30,248 bases of DNA from contig JAEMRY010000007.1 in the NCBI GenBank assembly GCA_016463105.1, forward strand, positions 1,656-31,903. Direction: 5' to 3'. Origin of the DNA: Ilumatobacteraceae bacterium. Lineage in GTDB: Bacteria > Actinomycetota > Acidimicrobiia > Acidimicrobiales > Ilumatobacteraceae. Position numbers and translations under genes: made by a program. Shown here piece after piece: positions 1 to 8,684 of the stretch. The notes under the pieces were generated by a model. That model saw nothing but the letters and a program-made list of their open reading frames with translations, searched no databases and was not told the DNA's origin. Within the stretch, counting starts at the first letter, position 1. Every line of letters begins with the position of its first letter.

Positions 1-23
1 CACACCCCAAATTGTTAAACGGC

Positions 24-1040
24 TCATTTTTGTTGTCCAATTTGTTTTCCGATTACGCTGTTGAGGGTTGTCAGTGCAAGTTCAGCAGCAATTTTTTGGT
101 CTGACATCACCGTATTGGTCACGATACAGCGCACCCCTTCGCGTTCGATGGCATCTTTTAGTTCTGCATCCACATTGTCAATAATAATTGTTGACGCAAT
201 CGACGCATAAAGTCGCGCCACACCAAGCGCCGAAGACTCGTGCCCAAGTTCGGTGAGCATTCTGTCAGCAGGCCCTTTAAGGGCAAGTCCGCCAACAATC
301 GGTGAGATCGCAACAACTTTATTGCGATTAGCAATCAATAAATTATCTATTCCGTTTAGAGCGCGAATCGGACCAATCGAGACAATCGGATTAGATGGCG
401 CGATGACAATCACTTCTGCTTGTTGAAGTTCATCCAAACAGTTTGCCTTGGCGGTTTGGGCTCCCTTGAAATAAATCGCTCGTACCGCAACGTTGTGATG
501 ATGTTTGACGAAATACTCTTGAAAACTAATCTGCTCACCAGCTTTGCCAGCTTGACAATCTTGTGCAAGTTCAACCAAAGTTGCAACATCATTATTGGTC
601 ATTGGCACAACTCGCTGTGCGACCTTCCAAGCACGAGCGATTTCGCTTGTTATCTGCGATGCATCAGCGCCTTCGCTTCGTCTTGCTGTGCGATAAAAAT
701 GAGTGGCAAGATCTTGGTCACCGAGGTTGAACCATTCGGTGGCCGCAGATGATCCATCTGGTCGCACATCAACATATTTTTTGAGCGACTCCATTGCACG
801 CCAAGTTTCATTTGAAAGTCCCCAGCCACGTACTTGATCTATCGCTTCGCTCAGTGTGTAGATCACAGTGTCAATATCAGGGGAGATATTTAATCCATGC
901 AAAATGGTGTCATCACCAGTATTTACGAGTGCTGTTGTTGCTTTTGGATTGTGGACGAGTGCAAGCCCACGCAGAAATCGTGCGGCGCCAACTCCGCCGG
1001 CAAGCACAACTACTGAACTTGATTCTGAGTTAAATACCAC
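24..1040 (-). CDS. cofD: 2-phospho-L-lactate transferase (CofD/FbiA), coenzyme F420 biosynthesis
   Basis: Transfers a phospholactate or phosphoenolpyruvate-derived moiety onto the deazaflavin Fo, the step that forms the F420-0 side chain in the cytoplasm. From the GTG at 1040 the protein is 338 residues, close to the family length. It opens with the nucleotide-binding loop GGVGAARFLRGL (residues 15-26), then NTGDD (40-44), GWGLSNET (72-79) and WFNLGDQDLATH (103-114), all CofD hallmarks. An ATG at 1160 would add 40 residues of low-complexity sequence, overlap the divergent gmd gene and read through an inverted repeat, so I prefer GTG 1040, which has a TACGCT box 8 nt upstream. The usual partner CofE/FbiB is not in the window; it may lie just beyond position 1, since this gene's stop is only 23 bp from the edge. 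Family assignment is firm; the start is inferred. Confidence 0.93.
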   Translation of the reverse strand: MVFNSESSSVVVLAGGVGAARFLRGLALVHNPKATTALVNTGDDTILHGLNISPDIDTVIYTLSEAIDQVRGWGLSNETWRAMESLKKYVDVRPDGSSAATEWFNLGDQDLATHFYRTARRSEGADASQITSEIARAWKVAQRVVPMTNNDVATLVELAQDCQAGKAGEQISFQEYFVKHHHNVAVRAIYFKGAQTAKANCLDELQQAEVIVIAPSNPIVSIGPIRALNGIDNLLIANRNKVVAISPIVGGLALKGPADRMLTELGHESSALGVARLYASIASTIIIDNVDAELKDAIEREGVRCIVTNTVMSDQKIAAELALTTLNSVIGKQIGQQK

Positions 1041-1048
1041 GGCTATTG

Positions 1049-1054
1049 AGCGTA
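1049..1054 (-). promoter_or_regulatory. Candidate leaderless -10 box for cofD
   Basis: On the minus strand TACGCT ends 8 nt before the GTG at 1040. It fits the actinobacterial TANNNT -10 pattern of leaderless genes and overlaps the left arm of the inverted repeat at 1051-1084. I see no convincing -35. Confidence 0.35.
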
Positions 1055-1084
1055 CGGCTCGGGTCGTGGTACTAGAGCCGTACG
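1051..1084. repeat. Perfect 10-bp inverted repeat between divergent cofD and gmd
   Basis: Left arm CGTACGGCTC (1051-1060) and right arm GAGCCGTACG (1075-1084) are exact reverse complements separated by 14 bp. They lie in the 94-bp divergent spacer. No T-run follows on either strand, so an operator for a dimeric regulator is more likely than a terminator. The left arm overlaps the proposed cofD -10 box. The binding protein is unknown. Confidence 0.6.
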
Positions 1085-1134
1085 TTTGCAGAGAAGATCT
1101 GAGCGGTAAATCGCTAGTAGATTGAGAGATCGTT

Positions 1135-2118
1135 ATGGCGCGCGCACTGATCACTGGCATTACAGGACAAGACGGTCGTCATCTCGCCGAATTTTTGCAC
1201 GGCAAGGGCTATGAGGTGTTCGGCCTGGTTAAGGGTCAGAACAATCCAAAAGCCGAGTCAATTCGCGATGAGTTTCCATTTGTGCAACTCGTGCCGGGTG
1301 ACCTTGCAGACTTTTCGAGTCTTGTTAGTGCTCTTGAAATGTCTCAACCCGATGAGGTTTACAATCTCGGTGCGATTTCTTTCGTTGCGATGTCGTTTAA
1401 TCAAGCCGAGTTGACAGGCAACATCACGGGACTTGGCGTGTTGCGAATGCTTGAGGCGATTCGCCTCGTCGGCGGTGCAAGAAAGAATCCGATTCGTTTC
1501 TATCAGGCTTCGTCTTCAGAGATGTTTGGCAAAGTTCGTGAAACTCCACAAACAGAAATGACCCCATTTCATCCACGCTCGCCATATGGGGTGGCAAAAG
1601 TTTTCGCCCATGACATCACCGTCAACTATCGCGAAAGTTACGGAATGTTTGCTTGTTCAGGAATCTTGTTTAATCACGAGGGACCACGTCGTGGACTTGA
1701 GTTTGTCACGCGAAAAATCACAAATTCAGTGGCTCGAATTAAACTTGGTTTACAGAGTGAACTTGTGCTTGGCAATCTTGAAGCCAAACGTGACTGGGGT
1801 TTTGCTGGCGATTACGTCGAAGCAATGTGGATGATGTTGCAACAGCCAACACCAGATGATTTTGTAGTTGCCACAGGCAAAGCACATTCGATTGAGCAAC
1901 TACTTGAAGTTGCGTTTAATGCAGCAGATCTCGGTGATTGGCGACAGTTTGTGCGTCAAGATCAAAGATTCTTTCGACCTGCAGAAGTTGATCTATTGAT
2001 TGGTGATGCAACAAAAGCAAAAACAAAACTTGGTTGGCAACCAAAAGTTGATTTCACAACTTTGATTCAGATGATGGTTACTAACGATCTAGATTACGAA
2101 TCAAAGCGCCGTCGATAG
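1135..2118 (+). CDS. gmd: GDP-mannose 4,6-dehydratase
   Basis: Converts GDP-D-mannose to GDP-4-keto-6-deoxymannose, the branch point to GDP-fucose, GDP-rhamnose and related deoxysugars used in surface glycans. The 327-residue protein is an extended short-chain dehydrogenase. It has the Rossmann GITGQDG loop (residues 8-14), SSSEMFGK (126-133) carrying the catalytic Ser/Thr-Glu region, YGVAK (151-155) with the Tyr-Lys pair, and the family signature NHEGPRRG (180-187). The ATG at 1135 sits directly before the Rossmann strand, with a weak GAGAG 7 nt upstream, and a TAGATT box at 1118-1123 could be its -10. It runs convergently into the flippase gene with an 18-bp tail overlap. No GDP-fucose synthase or rhamnose reductase is visible here, so the final sugar is unknown. 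Confidence 0.95.
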   Translation: MARALITGITGQDGRHLAEFLHGKGYEVFGLVKGQNNPKAESIRDEFPFVQLVPGDLADFSSLVSALEMSQPDEVYNLGAISFVAMSFNQAELTGNITGLGVLRMLEAIRLVGGARKNPIRFYQASSSEMFGKVRETPQTEMTPFHPRSPYGVAKVFAHDITVNYRESYGMFACSGILFNHEGPRRGLEFVTRKITNSVARIKLGLQSELVLGNLEAKRDWGFAGDYVEAMWMMLQQPTPDDFVVATGKAHSIEQLLEVAFNAADLGDWRQFVRQDQRFFRPAEVDLLIGDATKAKTKLGWQPKVDFTTLIQMMVTNDLDYESKRRR

Positions 2119-3402
2119 CGAACGTAGTTGCATACGCAGGCTTGCGGCTAAAGAAATTAATCCAACTACAGAACTCACAACGAGTGCAATCTCAACTCTC
2201 AAGAACAAGTCATCGCTAGCCTGCCAAACTGTCAGAACATAGGCGACAAAAGCTAAAGACCAGCCGAGCGCAACATGCTTGTGCCCGTTGAGGGCAATCA
2301 CGGCTTGAGCAAGTGCTAGTGCCAACATATAAATTGCGCTTGCGAGTGCGAGAAGCGTGATTGTTCGTCGATCAATTCCTCCACCGTAAACAAGATCTAA
2401 AACATTCGGTCCGATTGCAAACGCACCGATTGTGCCAAGCACACCAACGCCAATTACGAGAACTACCAATTGCTTCAAACCAGAACGAAACTCATTGATG
2501 GCTCGGCGTGCAGCGAGCCGTGTGAGTCTTGGCAAAAGTGCTGCTTGCACCGCTTGAAATAAAAATAGTGGCACGCGAGATAGCAATACTGCATTACCAA
2601 AAAGTGTGACTTGTTTGGCTGGTGCCGAATCTCCGAGCAGGGCAACTGTGATTGGGCCAGCGTTGACTAATGCAGCCGCAAAAATTGATCCACCTAAAAG
2701 CCAACCAAGATTCGGAGTGATCTCTGACCATGATGCTGGCGGGCCGTCTTGCATTTTTAACTCACCTAAAAAAAATACGATCAGCACACCAATGATCGGT
2801 GCGACGACAGCGGCTAGCGCATAAGCGCCAAGTTGAGTCACGCCTGCGACGAACAGAATCAAGCAAACAACAACACGAATCCCACCATCGGCGCCGACTA
2901 TAAAACCGTACGAAGTAAATTTTCCGAGTCCTGAACACACGCCTTTGACCAGATAGAAGACCCCATAAACAGCAATCGCGATTGCCAAACTGGCGGTGAC
3001 GATTGGTTGGCCTTCAAATAAACTGTCATTGAAAGTCGGGGACAGAACAACAATTAGTGCGATTAGGCCAACGACGATTCCTGCGCAAAGTATTACAACT
3101 TTCTTTAATACGGGGCCAGCACCTTGGCCTAGTTCGCGACGGTGCGAAATCGCGCGACTGATTTCTTGTTCGACTGGCAAAAAGAAACCAGGCGTGATTG
3201 CAAACATTACGAACCACAACGAGACGAGAGGCTTGAACCCATCTTGACCGAGCGCCTCTTGTCCAATTTTAAAAAATGCATAGATCGTTAATCCGGCAAT
3301 TATTAATCCAATAGATATGGCGATTGTGCCTTCGGGAAGGTCGATGCGTTTTTGATTCTCGGTTTGCGGGGTGCCCGATGAATCTTGCTGTTGCTGTGAC
3401 AT
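2101..3402 (-). CDS. Polytopic membrane protein, Wzx/MOP-type flippase-like
   Basis: A 433-residue, very hydrophobic protein with roughly 12 membrane segments after a short polar N-terminus of about 24 residues. Its layout (paired helices, an early FFLPVEQEISRAIS stretch near residues 73-86, and basic cytoplasmic loops such as HRRELG) resembles actinobacterial polysaccharide-biosynthesis or lipid-flippase proteins of the MOP exporter superfamily. The likely role is to move lipid-linked sugars across the cytoplasmic membrane. Context agrees: gmd lies downstream on the other strand and a giant membrane glycosyltransferase starts 48 bp away, divergently. The ATG at 3402 has no Shine-Dalgarno. 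The stop lies inside the end of gmd, giving an 18-bp convergent overlap. The exact subfamily and substrate cannot be read from the sequence. Confidence 0.72.
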   Translation of the reverse strand: MSQQQQDSSGTPQTENQKRIDLPEGTIAISIGLIIAGLTIYAFFKIGQEALGQDGFKPLVSLWFVMFAITPGFFLPVEQEISRAISHRRELGQGAGPVLKKVVILCAGIVVGLIALIVVLSPTFNDSLFEGQPIVTASLAIAIAVYGVFYLVKGVCSGLGKFTSYGFIVGADGGIRVVVCLILFVAGVTQLGAYALAAVVAPIIGVLIVFFLGELKMQDGPPASWSEITPNLGWLLGGSIFAAALVNAGPITVALLGDSAPAKQVTLFGNAVLLSRVPLFLFQAVQAALLPRLTRLAARRAINEFRSGLKQLVVLVIGVGVLGTIGAFAIGPNVLDLVYGGGIDRRTITLLALASAIYMLALALAQAVIALNGHKHVALGWSLAFVAYVLTVWQASDDLFLRVEIALVVSSVVGLISLAASLRMQLRSLSTAL

Positions 3403-3450
3403 TTACAGCAAGGTTAGTAGCAACGCTTGAATTAGTAGTCTTAATGCATC

Positions 3451-6400
3451 GTGAGCAACGCTAAATTAGATGGCTTAGTTCTTGAAGTGACTTCGGCCCC
3501 ACCTGTGGTGACGGCGATGGTGGTGCATGAGCCTGGCCCGTGGTTTGATGATGTGCTCGCATCACTTGCAAGTCAGGACTATCCGACACTTCGACATGTG
3601 TTTTTTCTAACCACTCCGGTTGTTGACTCGCAGCCAGATACTTCGGCCGCGCAACTATTATCAAATAAAATTCAGGCTGTATTGCCGGATGCAATTATGC
3701 GAATCGTTGAGGGCAACCCCGGCTTTGGTCCGTTAATAAATGAGATGCAACGTATTGTTGAAGGCGACAGCGGATTGTTTTGTGTGATGCATGACGACGT
3801 TGCGTTGCAACCGTCAACAGTGCGACTTTTGGTTGAAGAACTTTTTGTATCAAATGCTTCAGTTGTTGGCCCAAAACTTGTGCAGTGGGATAATCCAACT
3901 CTCTTAAAGTCGGTTGGTTTCGGCATTGATCGTTGTGGCGAAATCGACCCACTAATTGAACCCAACGAACGTGATCAAGAACAACATGATTCAGTTCGAG
4001 ATATTTTCTTCGTCAGTTCTGCTTGCATGCTCGTTCGTGCCGATTTGTTTCGTGAGTTAAACGGATTCTGCAGAGAAATTCCATTCTTTGGTGAAGATCT
4101 TGAGTTTTGCTGGCGTGCACATTTAAGTGGCGCAAGAGTGGTCGTCGCACCATCTGCAGTGGCGAGACATCGTGAATTATTTTCAAGCCGTTCGGCAAAC
4201 ATTGTGAGCAGTTCATTGATTGCACGTCACCGAGCAAGAACTGTTACGACTTTGACTAGTCGGTTTAGGTTTCCACTTGTTTGGCTGCAGATGCTCGTAA
4301 CTTCGGTTATCGAAACCGTCGTTGGAGTTTTTAGTGGAACATTCAGAGAATCGCTCGCAGGCTTGCGGGCGACAGTGGCGATCATTATTGACACGACTTA
4401 TATTTGGCGCCGTCGCCAAGAAGTTCGACCGTTTCGAAGAGTTTTGGCAAGTGATATTGGCAAATTGCAGGTCAAAGGCTCTGCGCGGCTCACTCGATTC
4501 ATCCGCCACCGCCGAGCCATTGAATCATCGGCGATTGCTTCATCCACTGAAGTAAAAAAATTTTGGCGTCAAACCTCGACTCGGTCAAGCGGTATTGCTA
4601 TGACTGTTATTTTTGCACTGATTCTTATCGGCAGTCGAGAAATAATTACAAACGGAAGTCGAATAGTCGGCGAATTTTTGCCGTTTGATTCGGGTTCGAT
4701 TACTCCTGGTTTGTTATTTGAATTGTTTCGTTCCGGCTGGTGGTCAAGTGGCTTTGGTCAGGCGACAGCAAATCCGACCGGGATTGGATTATTGGCTCTC
4801 GGTGGATATTTAGTTTTTGGCAATCTCGCCCTATTGCAGACCTTGATGATTGTCGGTTCAATATTTTTCGGATTTTTTGGAATGTGGCGTCTCTGTGGCG
4901 CATTTGCCAACAGTCGGGCCCGCCTTGTCGGAGCATCGATCTATGTTGCGCTACCTCTTGGTTATGACGCGATTGCGCGCGGTCGGTTTTCGGCGTTATT
5001 AACGATTGCTGCGTTGCCTTGGGTGTTTGATATTTTGCGACGTGCTGGGGGATTACATGCAGAGGGTCGCATAGATCCGACCACTAATTTGCTGATTTCT
5101 AATTCGGAGAAATCTATTGGAGTTGGTATCTCACGAAGAACTCAACTTATTGCAGGTTTAGTTTTGATTCTTGGATTAGTCAGTGCTTTTGCTCCAGCAA
5201 TTTTGGTAGTCACATTGATCGGTTTACTTTTATGGTTTGTTGCTTCAGTCTTTGGTGGCACGCCAATGCGCAGTATCGGTGCGATGTCATTTGTTGGGCT
5301 TGCTGGAGTTGTCGGTTCACTATTGATCAACTTGCCGTGGTCGATGAATTTCATTTCTAGACAATGGTGGCAGTTACTTACCAGTGATCAGTCGGTTAGC
5401 GAACGTGGTATTGGTTTATCTGCGCTAGCGAGTCTGGATTTCGGCAATTTGCGTGGTGGGTTTTTTGTTCTTGGTGCTTATTTTTGTGTTGTTTGCTCTT
5501 TATTAGTTGCCAATAGTTGGCGTCTTGTTTGGGCATTGAGATCGGCATTTCTTGTCGTCGGTGCATTGCTTCTTGCTGTTTTAGATGATCGTGGATTATT
5601 GCCATTTCAAATGCCCGAGCCATCGATTTTGTTGGCGCTTGTCGCGGTTGGTCTGGGCTTAGCTTGCGCAACTTGTGTAAGTATTTTTTCAGAAACCGCT
5701 TTAAGTAAAAGTTCTGACTGGCGAAGGTCGATTGGGTTGTTGGTGCCTGTCGCAATTTTGCTTACATTTTTGCCGACATTCTTGAATGTTGCTGATGGCA
5801 GATGGCAGCAGCCAGACTCGACTGTTTCACAATTGTTGGCACAGTTGCCAGATAATCCTGAAGATGGAAATTATCGCACGTTGTTCGTCGGGGATAACGA
5901 GTTACTTCCGGTATCGACAAATGCACTAACAAGTTTCGTCTCATACGGCGTATCTGATGATGGGCCGGTCAATATAGTTTCGCACTGGGCTCCGCAACAT
6001 ACGGCGATGAATTTATTGGCCGATCAAGCGCTTATGGCACTAATCAGTAACGACACGGTTCGTGTTGGTCGGTTAATGTCGCCACTGGCGATTCGTTATA
6101 TCGTGGTGCCGCTGAGCTCTGCACCATCGGCGTCGGCTTTAGATTTAGTTGATGCTCTGTCTAATCAGTTAGACCTTCGACGTTTATATTTTGCACGAGA
6201 TCTTGTGATCTTCGAAAATGTTGCTTGGATACCGATAATCGGTGTGCTTGATGAACAATCGGCTGTAGCAAGTCAAAAAGTTGGTGGCTCAGCCTTGATT
6301 GTTCAAGAACTTCAATCGGTCAATCCGCTTTTTGTTGATGATCACAATGTCGCCAGCAAATCTTCTCGTAGTTCGTTTAACGGTGGAACTGTTCACGTTT

Positions 6401-6705
6401 CAGCGCTATTTAACGAGCATTGGCAACTAACTATTGATGGTGCCCAAATTGCACCTCGTGTGGCGTTTGGTGCAACAACTGCTTTCGATGCGCCAATAGC
6501 AGGTAGTGCAGAGTTGCATTATCGAACTTCGGTACTGCGTTATTTGCTGTTGTTGATTCAGGCGTTTGTTTGGCTCGCGTTATTAATAATTGCTGCAAAT
6601 GTTTCGCGTTTTCGAGTTCGATTTCGAGATGTGTCTAGTCAAAGTATTAAATTGCTAAGTGAGAATGCTGATCAAGTCTTAAAATCAGATCGTCAAGACA
6701 AATGA
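3451..6705 (+). CDS. GT2 glycosyltransferase fused to a large GT-C/YfhO-like membrane domain
   Basis: 1084 residues, starting at GTG. The N-terminal part (about 18-265) is a GT-A fold family 2 glycosyltransferase. It has the opening VTAMVVHEPG, the metal-binding HDDV (114-117), and GEDLEFCWR (214-222) followed by a conserved VVAPSAVARH stretch (231-240). A hydrophobic patch near 275-305 precedes a polytopic region (about 380-780), then an extracytoplasmic domain (about 790-1030) and a last membrane helix (about 1032-1052). This C-terminal half parallels the separate membrane protein at 11875-14274. Such fusions are a familiar actinobacterial envelope type often next to DUF5719, as here. It overlaps the next gene by 4 bp (ATGA), implying translational coupling. 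A TAGTCT box at 3436-3441 might be its -10. Donor and acceptor sugars are unknown. Confidence 0.85.
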   Translation: MSNAKLDGLVLEVTSAPPVVTAMVVHEPGPWFDDVLASLASQDYPTLRHVFFLTTPVVDSQPDTSAAQLLSNKIQAVLPDAIMRIVEGNPGFGPLINEMQRIVEGDSGLFCVMHDDVALQPSTVRLLVEELFVSNASVVGPKLVQWDNPTLLKSVGFGIDRCGEIDPLIEPNERDQEQHDSVRDIFFVSSACMLVRADLFRELNGFCREIPFFGEDLEFCWRAHLSGARVVVAPSAVARHRELFSSRSANIVSSSLIARHRARTVTTLTSRFRFPLVWLQMLVTSVIETVVGVFSGTFRESLAGLRATVAIIIDTTYIWRRRQEVRPFRRVLASDIGKLQVKGSARLTRFIRHRRAIESSAIASSTEVKKFWRQTSTRSSGIAMTVIFALILIGSREIITNGSRIVGEFLPFDSGSITPGLLFELFRSGWWSSGFGQATANPTGIGLLALGGYLVFGNLALLQTLMIVGSIFFGFFGMWRLCGAFANSRARLVGASIYVALPLGYDAIARGRFSALLTIAALPWVFDILRRAGGLHAEGRIDPTTNLLISNSEKSIGVGISRRTQLIAGLVLILGLVSAFAPAILVVTLIGLLLWFVASVFGGTPMRSIGAMSFVGLAGVVGSLLINLPWSMNFISRQWWQLLTSDQSVSERGIGLSALASLDFGNLRGGFFVLGAYFCVVCSLLVANSWRLVWALRSAFLVVGALLLAVLDDRGLLPFQMPEPSILLALVAVGLGLACATCVSIFSETALSKSSDWRRSIGLLVPVAILLTFLPTFLNVADGRWQQPDSTVSQLLAQLPDNPEDGNYRTLFVGDNELLPVSTNALTSFVSYGVSDDGPVNIVSHWAPQHTAMNLLADQALMALISNDTVRVGRLMSPLAIRYIVVPLSSAPSASALDLVDALSNQLDLRRLYFARDLVIFENVAWIPIIGVLDEQSAVASQKVGGSALIVQELQSVNPLFVDDHNVASKSSRSSFNGGTVHVSALFNEHWQLTIDGAQIAPRVAFGATTAFDAPIAGSAELHYRTSVLRYLLLLIQAFVWLALLIIAANVSRFRVRFRDVSSQSIKLLSENADQVLKSDRQDK

Positions 6706-8222
6706 TCTTTGCACTCAAAACACAACGATTTCGTAAAATTGCAGTTTTCTTAATTTTGCTTGCTGGAGTTGCTGCAATAATTATTGTCAACCAAGTTTCA
6801 TCTGCAGATCAAGATGTTTTAGGTGCTGATCGCTCAGGGTTTAAAATTGCGATGCCGAGCGTTGCTGGCAGTACGGCTACTTCGTCATGGTTCTGTCCAG
6901 GTGTGCCAGGACAAGACGAGAATGTGAAGAGTGAAATTATCGTTGCCAACCCAACACAAACTCCGATTACTGGCACGATCACTTGGTTATCAAGCGACAA
7001 TCCGGCGTTGTCAACGACACTGATCGTCGATCCATTGTCGCGTCGAGTTTTCGATGCAACCAGTGGTCGCAAGAGTAAATTTTTTAGTGCGACAGTTGAA
7101 CTTGATAGCGGCCAAGCAAGTGTTGAGCAACGAATCATTCACCCTGCCGGAAACTCACTTGCGTTGTGCGCAAACGAAGCATCAGATCGTTGGTTTTTCG
7201 CCGATGGGTTTACTGGGGCCGAAAGTTTGTTCGACGTATTGCTAACGAATCCGTTTCAAGATCCGACTGTCGTTGATTTAAGTTTCGTAACCGTTGACGG
7301 CAAGCGCGAACCAGCATCGCTAAAGGGCATTGTTTTGCCTGCCCAAAGTGTCACTGGTATTTCGATGGACGAGCAAGGTGCACGCAATGAAGCAGTGCTC
7401 GCAGTGAGTATTCGTGCGACTTCTGGACGATTTATTGCTGGCAAACTTCAGCATTTTCTGGGTCGAGGTCGACTTGGTTTCACATCTGCTTTGGGTTCGC
7501 CTGCGACGAGTCGTCAATGGTGGTTTGCATCGGGCGAAAAAGCTGCAGGAGTCGATGAGCAACTTGTTGTCTTTAATCCGACAGATACGGATCAATCAGT
7601 AAGTATCGCATTTCTTACTGGAAGTGCAGAATTGTTATTGCGCGAGCCACTTGTTTTGACTATTCCAGCTGGGCGAGTGACGACACTTTCGACAACAAAC
7701 TTGCCAGCGATTACAAATGGCCGCTATGGGATTCTTGTTTCTAGCATCACCAGCGATTTTGTCACAAAAAACGATGATGTTTCTGGTGAATTCGTTGTCG
7801 TTGAGCAAGTAGTTAGTCGAACTAGCGAAAAGAAAACTGGTACTTCAGTGGTCTTGGGTGCTCCGGCTGGTTCGGCGTCGCGAGTGTGGACGTTACCAAC
7901 CGGAGTCGCAACTGGCGAGGTCGGATCGATCGTCGTTGCTAATGCCACTTCGCTAGATACGAAACTTCGTATTTCAACGATTGGTCCAGCGGGTGCAGTG
8001 CCTATTGACGGGCTCGAACAAGTTTCGCTAGGTTCTGCTGCAGTTATTTCGATAGCGATACCGCAATCGGCGGCAGAGTTGCAAATTCTTGTCGAATCAG
8101 AAATCGAAGTGGTCGTGCAACGAGAAGTTTCTCGCGGTAACAAACTTTTCGGATTGAGTGGAGTGCTGGCTTTGCCGTATCGCTCGTCAATGTTTACAGA
8201 AAATAAATCAGAAAATAAATAG
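6702..8222 (+). CDS. DUF5719-family exported protein with four internal repeats
   Basis: 506 residues. Basic N-terminus, one hydrophobic segment (about 12-30) and a small-residue-rich exit suggest a signal peptide or signal anchor; the rest is predicted extracytoplasmic. The body consists of four repeats of about 100 residues, each opening with an aromatic W/F motif (SWFC 62, RWFF 163, QWWF 272, RVWT 394). About 20 residues later comes a beta strand ending in NP or NA (IVANP, LLTNP, VVFNP, VVANA), and each repeat closes with a V-Q/L-Q strand and a GxSxxLG-like turn. Only two cysteines occur, C65 and C156. The start overlaps the glycosyltransferase stop (ATGA), and its stop shares one base with the thioredoxin-like gene. 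The molecular function of DUF5719 is not known to me; a role supporting the neighbouring glycosyltransferase at the cell surface is inference. Confidence 0.82.
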   Translation: MIFALKTQRFRKIAVFLILLAGVAAIIIVNQVSSADQDVLGADRSGFKIAMPSVAGSTATSSWFCPGVPGQDENVKSEIIVANPTQTPITGTITWLSSDNPALSTTLIVDPLSRRVFDATSGRKSKFFSATVELDSGQASVEQRIIHPAGNSLALCANEASDRWFFADGFTGAESLFDVLLTNPFQDPTVVDLSFVTVDGKREPASLKGIVLPAQSVTGISMDEQGARNEAVLAVSIRATSGRFIAGKLQHFLGRGRLGFTSALGSPATSRQWWFASGEKAAGVDEQLVVFNPTDTDQSVSIAFLTGSAELLLREPLVLTIPAGRVTTLSTTNLPAITNGRYGILVSSITSDFVTKNDDVSGEFVVVEQVVSRTSEKKTGTSVVLGAPAGSASRVWTLPTGVATGEVGSIVVANATSLDTKLRISTIGPAGAVPIDGLEQVSLGSAAVISIAIPQSAAELQILVESEIEVVVQREVSRGNKLFGLSGVLALPYRSSMFTENKSENK

Positions 8223-8647
8223 TGCAAAATCTTTTTGCAGCACTGATCCTTGTGATGGCGGCGACCTTAGGGGTTGTAGTTCGTAAACGAAAACCTGATG
8301 CTCCATCGCAAACTTTAAATTTGATCCCGCAACAACTTAATCGAAAAGATTTTGTTTCTCCTGAAAAACCTTGGCTGCTTGTCGTGTTTACTTCTTCGAC
8401 TTGTGATGCCTGTCAAGATGTCGCAACTAAAGCAAAAGTTCTTACGAGTCAAGATGTCGCAGTCCAGATCATCGATTATCTAGAGATGCGCAATCTCCAC
8501 AAGCAGTACGCGATTGATTCAGTGCCGACTACTGTTATCGCCGACAATCTTGGTGTTGTGCAATATGGAGTTCTTGGACCGATAACCGCAACAGACCTAT
8601 GGGCAGCGATGGCCCGATGTCGTGATCCAAAAGTTTTGACTGATTAG
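8222..8647 (+). CDS. Membrane-anchored thioredoxin-fold protein
   Basis: 141 residues with a GTG start whose G is the last base of the preceding TAG stop, so translation is coupled to the DUF5719 gene. An N-terminal helix (about 3-20) is followed by RKRK. The thioredoxin fold follows: WLLVVFTSSTCDAC with the redox pair C61 and C64, and VPTT (101-104) with the cis-proline P102. The active site is CDAC rather than the classical CGPC. The family is thiol-disulfide exchange protein. By the positive-inside rule the basic cluster after the helix would place the domain in the cytoplasm, which complicates a direct role on exported partners. Substrate unknown. Confidence 0.82.
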   Translation: MQNLFAALILVMAATLGVVVRKRKPDAPSQTLNLIPQQLNRKDFVSPEKPWLLVVFTSSTCDACQDVATKAKVLTSQDVAVQIIDYLEMRNLHKQYAIDSVPTTVIADNLGVVQYGVLGPITATDLWAAMARCRDPKVLTD

Positions 8648-8684
8648 TTTGAAACTAAACAGTCAATTTTCAGAACTAGTTCTG
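8644..8684. terminator. Two palindromes at a convergent gene junction, possible weak bidirectional terminator
   Basis: TTAGTTT-G-AAACTAA (8644-8658) and CAGAACTAGTTCTG (8671-8684) are both perfect palindromes in the 28-bp gap and gene ends between the thioredoxin-like gene and ftsH. The second is centred on the ftsH stop codon. Neither has a proper T-run behind it, so intrinsic termination is uncertain. Confidence 0.3.

Noticed and set aside
1041..1160. Longer CofD starting at ATG 1160
   Set aside because: The extra 40 residues are low-complexity, overlap gmd, and read through a perfect inverted repeat; GTG 1040 fits the family start.
7724..8227. Antisense open frame of 167 codons over the DUF5719 gene
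   Set aside because: Thr/Ser/Pro-rich composition without recognisable motifs; it is the shadow of a well-supported gene.
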